The notes beneath the pieces were generated by a model. That model was not told the origin of the DNA and did no database searches. It was given only the letters and a program-made list of their open reading frames with translations. DNA of 64,000 bases from DATFBY01 sp035253585 (GTDB lineage: Bacteria; Gemmatimonadota; Gemmatimonadetes; Gemmatimonadales; Gemmatimonadaceae). Position 1 is the first letter of the stretch. Each line of letters begins with the position of its first letter. Made by a program: the position numbers and the translations under genes. This document shows, in pieces, positions 35,487-43,553 of this stretch. The stretch lies in NCBI GenBank assembly GCA_035253585.1, contig DATFBY010000057.1, forward strand, positions 1-64,000, read 5' to 3'.

Positions 35487-36607
35487 CGCTCGAGCCGTGT
35501 GAGACCCTCGGGGATGTCCGTGCTCCGCGGCACGGCCAACACGGTTTGGCCTCTCCCTTCTCCCTCCAGCAGCTCGAGAATGCGCGCGGACCGACGGGCA
35601 TCGAGCTCGGCGAATGGATCATCGAGCAAAACGACCGGCTCGGCGCGCGCCTGCTCCCGCAGCGTCGCGCCCTCCAGGAGTCTCAGGGCCATCGCCGCGG
35701 TCCGCTGCTGGCCGGCCGAGCCGTAGGTGCGCAGATCGCGCCCGCCTAACGAGAGCTCGAGATCGTCTCGATGCGGGCCGGCATGCGTCACGCCGCGACG
35801 AATGTCGAGCCCGCGCTTTCGCTCGAGCGCCTGACGAAGCTCCTCCACGGCTCGCTCCGGCTCCTCCATGCCACTCACGAAACGGAGACGCGCCTCACCG
35901 TCCTCGCCGATCGCCGCGCACAGTTGCGTGAATCGTGAAGCATGTCGCTCCACCCACTCGCTCCGCGCCCTCCACAACACCGCACCATGCTCGGCCAACG
36001 CCGGTTCCCACACCGCGACGCGGGCTTCCACCTCGGACTGCGGAGCGGGCGCACGCATTGCCGCGTTTCGTTGCACCAGCGCCGCGCGGTAGCGCTGTAG
36101 CGCGCTCAGGTACGCGCGCGACGTCAGCGCAAGCGTCACGTCGAGAAAGTGCCGCCGCGCGGCGGGCGCGCCCGATACGATGCTCGCATCCTGTGGCGAG
36201 AAGATCACCGCGGGAAAGACACCGAGCGCGTCAGCGAGCCGCTGAGGCTCGGCGCCATTCACGCGGACGCGCTTGCGCGCCCCGTTGCGCTTTCCTCCGC
36301 TTCGAGGCTCGAAGCCGACGGAGATCTCCGATGCGGCGGCACCCTCAAGCGTCGAGGAGACGAAGAAGCCGGGCGTGTCGAAGCGCACGAGCTCGGTGTC
36401 ACGAGCGCCGCGAAAGGACCGGAGGAGCTGAAGGTAGTAGATCGCCTCCAGCAGGTTCGTCTTTCCCTGACCGTTCTCTCCGATCAGCACCAGCCCGTCG
36501 CGCGGCGGCTCGAGCTCGACGCTCGCTAGGTTGCGAAAATCGCGAATCGTCAGGCGCTGAAGCGCCGTGGCCGGCGCGGAGTGGAGGAGCGCGGGAAGCG
36601 CGTTCAT
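35453..36607 (-). CDS. recF: DNA repair/replication protein RecF
   Basis: The protein is 384 residues, usual length. It has an SMC-like ATPase head: Walker A GENGQGKTNLLEAIY near residue 42, RSFRG just after, the signature-like LRTYGSAGQQRTAAMALRL, and Walker B VVLLDDPFAELD near residue 335. It loads RecA at gaps with RecO/RecR. It overlaps dciA downstream and the enoyl-CoA hydratase stop upstream (ATGA-type overlap at 36604-36607), so all four minus-strand genes are close. Confidence 0.95.
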   Translation of the reverse strand: MNALPALLHSAPATALQRLTIRDFRNLASVELEPPRDGLVLIGENGQGKTNLLEAIYYLQLLRSFRGARDTELVRFDTPGFFVSSTLEGAAASEISVGFEPRSGGKRNGARKRVRVNGAEPQRLADALGVFPAVIFSPQDASIVSGAPAARRHFLDVTLALTSRAYLSALQRYRAALVQRNAAMRAPAPQSEVEARVAVWEPALAEHGAVLWRARSEWVERHASRFTQLCAAIGEDGEARLRFVSGMEEPERAVEELRQALERKRGLDIRRGVTHAGPHRDDLELSLGGRDLRTYGSAGQQRTAAMALRLLEGATLREQARAEPVVLLDDPFAELDARRSARILELLEGEGRGQTVLAVPRSTDIPEGLTRLERWRIAGGVLGR

Positions 36608-37386
36608 CGTCCTTGAAAGGCGGCCTGACGCTTCTCGAGAAAAGCGCGCATGCCTTCGCGCATGTCCTCGGTCGACGCCAACAAACCGAAGTGGCTCGCC
36701 TCGATCTGCAAGCCGTCGTCGAGCGTCGTCTCGGTACCGCGGTTCACGGCGTCGATCGCCAGCATTACGGCGATCGGTCCCTGCGCGATCATCTGCCGCA
36801 GCATCGCCTCGGCCGCGCCTAACAACTCGGCGGCGGGCACGACTTTGTTCACCAGCCCGATGCGGTACGCTTCTGCGGCGTCGATCATTTCGGCGCTGAG
36901 TATGAGCTGCAATGCGCGTCCCTTGCCGACCAATCGCGGAAGGCGTTGTGTACCGCCGTAACCGGGGCAGATACCGAGCTTGACTTCGGGTAGCCCGAAG
37001 CGCGCGCTCTCAGATGCGATCCGGATGTGACAGGCCAGGGCGAGCTCGCACCCTCCGCCTAACGCGTAGCCATTGACCGCCCCGATGACGGGCTTGGGTG
37101 AGCGCTCGAGCTTGGAGAACACGCGCTGTCCTTCGAGCGCCCGCTGGCGTCCGTCAACCGGCCCCTGTTCGGCCAGCTCCGCTATGTCCGCGCCAGCAAC
37201 GAACGCCTTGTTCCCCGAGCCGGTGAGAATGACCCCCGCAACGTCTGGGCGTGATACCGCCTCGTCGATCGCCCGGTCGAGCTCTCGAATCGTCGCATCG
37301 TTGAGCGCATTGAGCTTGTCAGGCCGATTGACGGTGATCGTGGCCACACGCTCGCGGACGTCGAACAGCAGGCTCTCGTAAGGCAT
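36604..37386 (-). CDS. Enoyl-CoA hydratase/isomerase
   Basis: The protein is 260 residues from the ATG at 37386 (a TTG lies five codons earlier). It is a crotonase fold with oxyanion-hole strands GNKAFVAGADIAEL and GYALGGGCELALAC, and catalytic Glu in GLPEVKLGICPGYGGTQRLPR (the two active Glu positions of hydratases are present). It hydrates short-chain trans-2-enoyl-CoA. It is upstream of recF on the same strand; the grouping appears accidental. Confidence 0.92.
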   Translation of the reverse strand: MPYESLLFDVRERVATITVNRPDKLNALNDATIRELDRAIDEAVSRPDVAGVILTGSGNKAFVAGADIAELAEQGPVDGRQRALEGQRVFSKLERSPKPVIGAVNGYALGGGCELALACHIRIASESARFGLPEVKLGICPGYGGTQRLPRLVGKGRALQLILSAEMIDAAEAYRIGLVNKVVPAAELLGAAEAMLRQMIAQGPIAVMLAIDAVNRGTETTLDDGLQIEASHFGLLASTEDMREGMRAFLEKRQAAFQGR

Positions 37387-37535
37387 TCGCGGACGCGTCA
37401 AAGGGGGGGAAGCAGCGGCGAAGTCGAATAACCAGAGAAATCTAATCTTCCGACGGCCTCGAGTCGTGACCCCTGCGGCGTCCGGGCGTTTACTCCGTAG
37501 ATGCAGGGCCGCACGCCCCGTCTACACAGGAAAGT

Positions 37536-38126
37536 ATGGTCCTCCCCCACGCAGCACGGCCGTCCCGCAGCCGCATTCGCATCGCCAAGGAGATCGGCGG
37601 TATCAGCATCACGATCTCCGCGCGGCGGCATTGGGGGATCATCCTCTTCCTCGGCTTCTGGCTCTGCGGCTGGGTGATGGGCGAGTCCTTCGCCCTGAAG
37701 ACGCTGCTCACGGGCCGCGCAAACGATGCCGGCATGGGCGGCACAGTTTTCCTCAGCATTTGGCTCGTCTTCTGGACGCTGGGCGGCATCGTCGCCTGGT
37801 ACATGTGGCTCTGGAGCCTGACAGGCGAAGAGACGATCGTCATCGGACGCGAAGCGCTTTCCATTCGCCGCACCGTGCTCGGCATGGGTCGCACGACGCT
37901 CGTCATGATGCGCCACGTGCGCAACGTTCGCGCGATCGAGGTCGACGATGGCATTCATCGCGGACGAATCGTCGTCGACACGAATGGGCGGAGCTACGGG
38001 TTCGGCAGCGATCTGACCGAGTCCGAAGCTGACTACCTGATCGCCGCGATTCGCAGCGAAGTCGAGTTCAGCATCCCCGAAGACCCGCCGGCCTCGATTC
38101 TGGAACCTGCCGCCATCCCGGCCTAG
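37536..38126 (+). CDS. Membrane protein with PH-like domain
   Basis: The protein is 196 residues from an ATG with AGGAAAG five bases upstream. Two membrane segments at about 34-50 (WGIILFLGFWLCGWVMG) and 70-92 (VFLSIWLVFWTLGGIVAWYMW) are followed by a bacterial PH-like beta domain (GEETIVIGREALSIRRTVLG then HVRNVRAIE). Such short 2TM-PH proteins are of unknown function. It starts 149 nt from the divergent enoyl-CoA hydratase. Confidence 0.7.
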   Translation: MVLPHAARPSRSRIRIAKEIGGISITISARRHWGIILFLGFWLCGWVMGESFALKTLLTGRANDAGMGGTVFLSIWLVFWTLGGIVAWYMWLWSLTGEETIVIGREALSIRRTVLGMGRTTLVMMRHVRNVRAIEVDDGIHRGRIVVDTNGRSYGFGSDLTESEADYLIAAIRSEVEFSIPEDPPASILEPAAIPA

Positions 38127-38156
38127 ACGGCCTGCTCTTTGCCTTTTCCAGCGACG

Positions 38157-39191
38157 ATGGCGAATCGCTGGATCACACGGCACGGATCGAAGGCGCGGGG
38201 CTTTCGTTACGTCGGTCCCGCCGGCCGTCCAATCACCAATGCGCGCGAGCTCGCGCGGATCGACGCTCTTCGAGTTCCGCCCGGCTGGAGCGATGTGCAC
38301 ATCGCGCCCAGCGCGCGCTCGGCGATCCAGGCGTGGGGTATCGACGCCAAAGGTCGCAAGCAGTACCGCTATCATCCGCGGGCGGTGGAGCGCGCCGAGA
38401 CGCGAAAGCACTACCGCGTCCGCCGGCTTGCTCTCGAGCTACCGCGCATACGCGAGCGGCTGCGTCGCGACTTTGGTCAAGGTGACATGTCGCGCGAGCA
38501 GATAGCCGCCGCGGTGTTGCACATGATCAGCGAAGGGTTCTTTCGTGTCGGCGGCGAGCGCTACGCGAAGGAGAACAAGACCTTCGGCTTGACGACGCTG
38601 CGCAAGTCGCACGTCAGCGTGGAAGGGGATCGCCTGTTCTTCTCGTACAAGGGGAAGCGGGCGATCGACCAGCGACAGGTGCTCGTCGACCGGAATCTCG
38701 CGCGCTTCGTGAGGGACCTTCTGCGCACACCGGGGACGCGACTCTTCCGATACCGAAATGGACGAGGCTGGCGCGATCTCACATCGCGCGACGTGAACGA
38801 TTACGTGCGAGAGGTGACCGGAAAGCGGTATACGGCCAAGGACTTCCGCACCTGGGGCGGTACGCTGCGTGTCGCCACCGTGTTGGCCGAGTTAGGCGAC
38901 GGCGCGTCGGAGCGCGAGCGAAAGAAAAATGCGCTCTCGGCGATCCGCATGGTTGCCGCGGAGCTCGGCAACACGCCGGCCATCTGTCGCAAGTCGTACG
39001 TCCATCCAATCGTCCTCGCGCGCTACGTCGACGACGGTGAGACTATTTCGCTCACCGCGGCGCGCCGCGCGCGCGCGCGTCGGTCGAGCGTCGCACATTA
39101 TCCGGAGGAGCGCGCCCTCATCCGATTTCTCGACGCACACTTCCCGGAACGCCGCCGCGCGCTGCGCGAAGACGAAGTCATTGAGGCGTAG
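38157..39191 (+). CDS. Type IB DNA topoisomerase
   Basis: The protein is 344 residues from the ATG at 38157. It is a poxvirus-type bacterial topoisomerase IB. An N-terminal beta domain has LARIDALRVPPGW and VHIAP. The catalytic domain has the Arg region KENKTFGLTTLRKSHV, KDFRTWGGTLRVATVL (Arg/Lys helix) and the nucleophile Tyr in CRKSYVHP. It relaxes supercoils through a 3'-phosphotyrosine link. It is not part of an obvious operon and starts 30 nt past the PH-like gene. Confidence 0.92.
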   Translation: MANRWITRHGSKARGFRYVGPAGRPITNARELARIDALRVPPGWSDVHIAPSARSAIQAWGIDAKGRKQYRYHPRAVERAETRKHYRVRRLALELPRIRERLRRDFGQGDMSREQIAAAVLHMISEGFFRVGGERYAKENKTFGLTTLRKSHVSVEGDRLFFSYKGKRAIDQRQVLVDRNLARFVRDLLRTPGTRLFRYRNGRGWRDLTSRDVNDYVREVTGKRYTAKDFRTWGGTLRVATVLAELGDGASERERKKNALSAIRMVAAELGNTPAICRKSYVHPIVLARYVDDGETISLTAARRARARRSSVAHYPEERALIRFLDAHFPERRRALREDEVIEA

Positions 39192-39211
39192 CGTACTCGC
39201 TTCCTCACCGC

Positions 39212-40333
39212 GTGCGCGCCGACTACGTTTGTCGCGTGCCTCAGCCCAACATCATCGAAGCAGTCCGCTGGTCGCCTGACGGCACCGCCGTGCGGATCAT
39301 CGACCAAACGCTCCTGCCTGACCGCTTCGAGGAGCGCGACCTTCGCACACTCGATGAAGTGTGCGATGCGATCGCGCGTCTCGCCGTGCGAGGCGCACCG
39401 GCGATAGGAGTAGCCGGCGCACTGGGGCTCGTCGTTACGCTCCTGCCGTTTGCGAGCGAGCCGCGAGATCGATTCATGACCCGATTCGCCGAGCATGCAT
39501 CGCGCATTCGCGCGACACGTCCGACCGCGGTGAACCTGCCGTGGGCGATCGACCGCATGCGGGGGATCGCTGAGCGTACGTCCGGCGACACGCGGACGAT
39601 GCTCGAAGCGCTTCATGTTGAAGCGAATTCCATCCTCGAAGAGGACCGCGCGATGTGCCGGCGCATCGGGGAGAACGCTTTGTCGCTCATTCCGAACGGC
39701 GCTCGCGTGCTGACGCATTGCAACGCCGGTGCGTTGGCCACCGCAGGCATGGGCACCGCGCTCGCCGGTGTTTATCTCGCCGCGCAAGCAGGCCGCAGGA
39801 TCGAAGTGTTGGTTGACGAAACTCGGCCGCTCTTACAGGGCGCGCGCCTCACCGCCTGGGAGCTCACCCGCGCCGGTATCCCGTGCACGGTGATCGCCGA
39901 CAACATGGCGGCAAGCGTGATGCGCGAGCAGCGCGTCGACCTGTGTCTCGTCGGCGCGGATCGCATCGCGGCCAACGGCGACGTCGCCAATAAGATCGGT
40001 ACGTACGGCGTGGCGCTGGCGGCGAGACATCATGGCATCCCGATGTACGTGGCCGCTCCGAGCTCGACTTTCGATCCTACGGTGCCCAATGGCTCGGCCA
40101 TCGAAATCGAGCAGCGCGCGCGCGACGAAATCACGCGGCCCTTCGGACGTTTGACGGTGCCTAACGAGGCACAGGTCTTGAATCCGGCGTTCGACGTCAC
40201 GCCGGCCGAGCTCATCACGGCGATCGTGAGCGACCGCGGTCTGCATCGCCCGCCGTACGACTTCTCGTCGCTGCACGGCGCGCGACCCGCACGCGACGAT
40301 ACGGACTCGGAGCGGGAGCTCACCCGCAAGTGA
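39212..40333 (+). CDS. mtnA: S-methyl-5-thioribose-1-phosphate isomerase
   Basis: The protein is 373 residues from a GTG at 39212; the GTG at 39236 is an alternative closer to the first conserved strand. MtnA motifs include RGAPAIGVAGALG, NLPWAIDRM, the active-site Cys in THCNAGALAT and Asp in VGADRIAANGD, then NKIGTYGVALAA. It isomerises methylthioribose-1-phosphate in methionine salvage. eIF2B-like paralogs differ in these motifs. It overlaps glpK (GTGA). Confidence 0.93.
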   Translation: MRADYVCRVPQPNIIEAVRWSPDGTAVRIIDQTLLPDRFEERDLRTLDEVCDAIARLAVRGAPAIGVAGALGLVVTLLPFASEPRDRFMTRFAEHASRIRATRPTAVNLPWAIDRMRGIAERTSGDTRTMLEALHVEANSILEEDRAMCRRIGENALSLIPNGARVLTHCNAGALATAGMGTALAGVYLAAQAGRRIEVLVDETRPLLQGARLTAWELTRAGIPCTVIADNMAASVMREQRVDLCLVGADRIAANGDVANKIGTYGVALAARHHGIPMYVAAPSSTFDPTVPNGSAIEIEQRARDEITRPFGRLTVPNEAQVLNPAFDVTPAELITAIVSDRGLHRPPYDFSSLHGARPARDDTDSERELTRK

Positions 40334-41805
40334 AGCATGTCCTGTCGATCGATCAAGGGACGACGGGGACTACCTGCCTCGTGCTCTCCGCCGACGGTCG
40401 AGTGGTAGGCCGCGGTTACCGGGAGATCCAGCAATACTTCCCGCGGCCCGGTTGGGTCGAGCACGATCCGATGGACATTCTCGATCGCACTCTCGACGCG
40501 GCGAGAGAAGCACTGACGCAGGCCAGGGTCCGCCCCGATACGATCGGCATCACCAATCAGCGCGAGACTGTGGTGCTCTGGGAGCGAGCGACCGGCCGGC
40601 CGGTCCACAAAGCGATCGTCTGGCAGGATCGTCGCACCGCCGAGCGCTGCGCCGAGCTCGCTCCCAAGGCGGGCCGAATCGCCGAGCGAACTGGTCTGGT
40701 CGTCGATCCGTACTTCTCCGCAACAAAGCTCGAGTGGATGCTGCGGGAGAAGTCACTCGTTAGGCGCGCGGAGTCGGGCGAGCTGGCGGCGGGAACCGTC
40801 GATGCGTGGCTGGTGTGGCAGCTCACGGGTGGCGCCGTTCACGCGACCGAGCCCACGAATGCGTCACGCACGATGCTCTACGACATCCGCGAGAAGCGAT
40901 GGAGCGAGGAGCTGTGCGGCCTCTTCGGTGTGCCTCGCGCGCTCCTTCCCCAGGTCCGCCCATCGAGTGGCGATTTTGGACGCACGCGTGCCGAGCTCTT
41001 CGGTCAGGAGATTCCGATCACGGGAATCGCCGGCGACCAGCAGGCGGCACTTTACGGCCAGGGATGCGTCCGCCCCGGCGAGGGTAAGAACACGTATGGA
41101 ACTGGCGCGTTCTTGCTGCTGAACACGGGCGACGTCTGCGCTACGCCCGGCGGTGGTCTGCTGACGACGGTCGCCTGCGATGCCGAAGGCCGGGCGTGTT
41201 ACGCTCTCGAAGGCGCGATCTTCATCGCGGGCGCGGCTGTGCAGTGGCTGCGAGACGGACTCGGTATCATCAAGTCGGCGGCGGAGACCGAAGAGCTCGC
41301 TACATCGCTGACGTCGAACGACGGCGTGTACTTTGTCCCGGCTTTGGTCGGTCTCGGCGCGCCGCACTGGGAGCCTAACGCGCGCGGCACGATCGTCGGA
41401 CTCACCCGCGGCGCCACCCGGGCGCACCTGGCCCGCGCGGCACTCGAGGCGATGGCCTACGGAACGGCGGACGTGCTAGGCCTCATGCGCGAGCGAAGCG
41501 GTGCATCGTTCGAGCTGCTGCGCGTCGACGGCGGCGCGTCATCCAATGATTGGCTGATGCAGTTCCAGGCCGACGTTCTCGGTGTTCCGGTCGAGCGTCC
41601 GGAAATGATCGAGACCACGGCGCTCGGCGCCGCGGGCCTCGCCGGCATCGCCGCCGGCGTGTGGAGCGATTTCTCGAAATTCTTCGCCACAGGACGTTTC
41701 GCGCGGTTCGAGCCTGGCGCCGGTCGTCAGGCAGCCCGCGAGGGTACGCAGGGTTGGGCGCGCGCTGTGCGTAGCGCGTTGGCATGGGCCAGAGACACGC
41801 AATGA
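40330..41805 (+). CDS. glpK: Glycerol kinase
   Basis: The protein is 491 residues from a GTG overlapping the mtnA stop. FGGY-kinase motifs are present: SIDQGTTGTTCLVL phosphate loop, ITNQRETVVLWERATG, WQDRRTAERC, GDQQAALYGQGC, KNTYGTGAFLLLNTG and the C-terminal VDGGASSNDWLMQFQAD. It makes sn-glycerol-3-phosphate. No glycerol facilitator or GlpD gene is near. Its stop overlaps the uracil-DNA glycosylase start (ATGA). Confidence 0.95.
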   Translation: MKHVLSIDQGTTGTTCLVLSADGRVVGRGYREIQQYFPRPGWVEHDPMDILDRTLDAAREALTQARVRPDTIGITNQRETVVLWERATGRPVHKAIVWQDRRTAERCAELAPKAGRIAERTGLVVDPYFSATKLEWMLREKSLVRRAESGELAAGTVDAWLVWQLTGGAVHATEPTNASRTMLYDIREKRWSEELCGLFGVPRALLPQVRPSSGDFGRTRAELFGQEIPITGIAGDQQAALYGQGCVRPGEGKNTYGTGAFLLLNTGDVCATPGGGLLTTVACDAEGRACYALEGAIFIAGAAVQWLRDGLGIIKSAAETEELATSLTSNDGVYFVPALVGLGAPHWEPNARGTIVGLTRGATRAHLARAALEAMAYGTADVLGLMRERSGASFELLRVDGGASSNDWLMQFQADVLGVPVERPEMIETTALGAAGLAGIAAGVWSDFSKFFATGRFARFEPGAGRQAAREGTQGWARAVRSALAWARDTQ

Positions 41806-42479
41806 GTACGCGAACGGCGACGTCGCTTCCGCTGTTGCTCGAGCGTCACCAAACCGAGCTCGCCGCTTGCAGGAGATGTGGGCTCGAGGATCCAGGAGTG
41901 GTACCGATCCTCTCCGAGGCGCGCGCGCCGCGCATCATGCTGATCGGGCAAGCCCCGGGGAAAACGGAGATTGCCGACCGACGGCCATTCGCCGGCCGTG
42001 CGGGGAAGACGCTCTTTCGGTGGCTCGAGCGCACAGGCCTCGACGAGAAAACGTTTCGCCGACACGTCTACATCGCGGCCATCACCCGCTGCTATCCCGG
42101 GCCGAGTCCGAGTGGACGCGGCGATCGAGTGCCATCTCCACGCGAGCGAGAGCTCTGCTCCAGCTGGCTCGACACCGAGCTACGGATCGTGCGGCCGCGC
42201 GTGATCATTCCCGTCGGCCGACTGGCGATCGACCGGTTTCTCGGTCCCGAGCCGCTCGATCGCGTCATCGGACGCGAAATCGACGTCGAGCACGTGGGCG
42301 GCCGGTCGCTGGCCATTCCACTACCGCATCCCTCCGGTGCTAGCAGTTGGGTGAACTTCCCGGCGAACCGGCTGCTGCTCGATCGCGCCATCGAGCTACT
42401 GGCCAGCGCGTTCAAGAGAGTCGGGATTCCGGACCGCGCCGATACGTCGTCCGTAAGGACCGCGAAGAGGAGCGCTTGA
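41802..42479 (+). CDS. Uracil-DNA glycosylase, family 4-like
   Basis: The protein is 225 residues from the ATG overlapping the glpK stop. It has a UDG motif GQAPGKTEIADRRPFAGRAGKTLF near residue 45, VIIPVGRLAIDRFL, and the final PLPHPSGASSW. Cys of AACRRC near residue 20, RCYPG and ELCSSW supply candidate [4Fe-4S] ligands as in family 4. It removes uracil from DNA. It is translationally coupled to glpK. Confidence 0.85.
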   Translation: MSTRTATSLPLLLERHQTELAACRRCGLEDPGVVPILSEARAPRIMLIGQAPGKTEIADRRPFAGRAGKTLFRWLERTGLDEKTFRRHVYIAAITRCYPGPSPSGRGDRVPSPRERELCSSWLDTELRIVRPRVIIPVGRLAIDRFLGPEPLDRVIGREIDVEHVGGRSLAIPLPHPSGASSWVNFPANRLLLDRAIELLASAFKRVGIPDRADTSSVRTAKRSA

Positions 42480-42787
42480 TGAAGCTGCTCGTCGTCGGAG
42501 CTTTCGTGCTCCAGAGCGCGGCCAGCGATCCCTGGTTCGGTGTCGACAAGATCAAGCATTTCTTCGTCTCGGCCTTTCTCCAGAGCATTTCGTACGGAGT
42601 GCTGCGTGCCGCGGACGTCGAGCACAGCGATGCGCTGATCGGTGCTTCCTGCGTGACGGCGGGCTTCGCCTTAGGCAAGGAGTTTTACGATCGACGGAAT
42701 GGCTCGATATTCAGTGCCAAGGACCTCGTTTGGGACGCGGCCGGGGCCGGAGGGTCGGTCGTCCTGCTCAACCACACGAGGCGCTAG
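42479..42787 (+). CDS. YfiM/DUF2279-like protein
   Basis: The protein is 102 residues from the ATG overlapping the UDG stop (TGATG) with AGAGGAG upstream. A short signal-like N terminus leads to DKIKHFFVSAFLQSISYG and GFALGKEFYDRRNGSIFSAKDLVWDAAGAG, the two conserved DUF2279/YfiM blocks with the KH and KE/D pairs. It is small and membrane associated. The function of the family is unknown. Its coding end is 65 nt before the next gene. Confidence 0.72.
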   Translation: MKLLVVGAFVLQSAASDPWFGVDKIKHFFVSAFLQSISYGVLRAADVEHSDALIGASCVTAGFALGKEFYDRRNGSIFSAKDLVWDAAGAGGSVVLLNHTRR

Positions 42788-42852
42788 GGCGCTCCGACCC
42801 GTATATTAGACCCAATATCAGGGCCAGTACTCGGACCTTGGGAGCAGTGCGA

Positions 42853-43128
42853 ATGAGCGACACGAAGTCTCCGCCCAACGTGCCGAACGTCACTGTCGAG
42901 CGACGGTCCAACACCGTGCTCCGCTCGCTCATCGATGCCATGCTGGAGCGCGTGCGCGAGGCGCAGCGCCATGCGGAAGCGATGACGCCAGCCGAGCGGA
43001 AGAGCGCCGAGCACGATCTGGCAGCAATCATGGAGCGCGTGCGACAGCAGGCGACCGAGCCACCGCCGAAGACCGCGCCTGGTATGACCAAGGCTCCCAA
43101 CCGGAACGCGAAGAAGAAGCGCGGATGA
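42853..43128 (+). CDS. Small charged protein, function unknown
   Basis: The protein is 91 residues, MSDTKSPPNVPNVTVERRS at the start, preceded by GGAG. It is hydrophilic with one predicted helix about 20-65 (LIDAMLERVREAQRHAEAM) and a basic Lys/Arg-rich tail. There is no recognised family. Its stop overlaps the ccmE start (ATGA), so it is translationally linked to the cytochrome maturation genes. Confidence 0.65.
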   Translation: MSDTKSPPNVPNVTVERRSNTVLRSLIDAMLERVREAQRHAEAMTPAERKSAEHDLAAIMERVRQQATEPPPKTAPGMTKAPNRNAKKKRG

Positions 43129-43553
43129 AGGCACGCACGAAGTTCCTGATCGGTGGAATCCTCATTCTCGGATCCGCCGGCTATCTGATGGCGACGTCGA
43201 TCCAGGAGACCGGCGTCTACTATCTCACGCCATCCGAGCTCGCAACGCGAATCAGCGGCGATCCGTCGTTCTACGAGACCGGCGTGAAGGTGGGCGCGCG
43301 CGTCGTGCCGGGTACGATCGTTCGAGATCCCGGTGGCCGTTCCATGCGCTTCACGGTTACCGATGGAACGAGGTCGTTCCCTGTAACCTATCGAGGACTG
43401 CCGCCCGACACGTTCACCGATGGCGTGGACGTCGTCCTCGAGGGTCGTCTTCAGCGCGACGGCACTTTTCGCGCGACGACGGTGCTCGCCAAGTGCGCTT
43501 CGCGCTATGAGAACGCGCCCACGAAGGCGACTCTCTCCTCCACCGCGCCGTGA
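43125..43553 (+). CDS. ccmE: Cytochrome c haem chaperone CcmE, Cys-type
   Basis: The protein is 142 residues. One N-terminal membrane helix (FLIGGILILGSAGYLMA) leads to an OB-fold body: TIVRDPGGRSMRFTVTDG, VTYRGLPPDTFTDGVDVVLEGRL. The haem-attachment site is AKCASRYE: C124 and Y128 form CxxxY where E. coli has HxxxY. CcmE holds haem covalently for transfer to CcmF. It overlaps the small upstream gene and ccmF by 4 nt each. Confidence 0.93.
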   Translation: MKARTKFLIGGILILGSAGYLMATSIQETGVYYLTPSELATRISGDPSFYETGVKVGARVVPGTIVRDPGGRSMRFTVTDGTRSFPVTYRGLPPDTFTDGVDVVLEGRLQRDGTFRATTVLAKCASRYENAPTKATLSSTAP

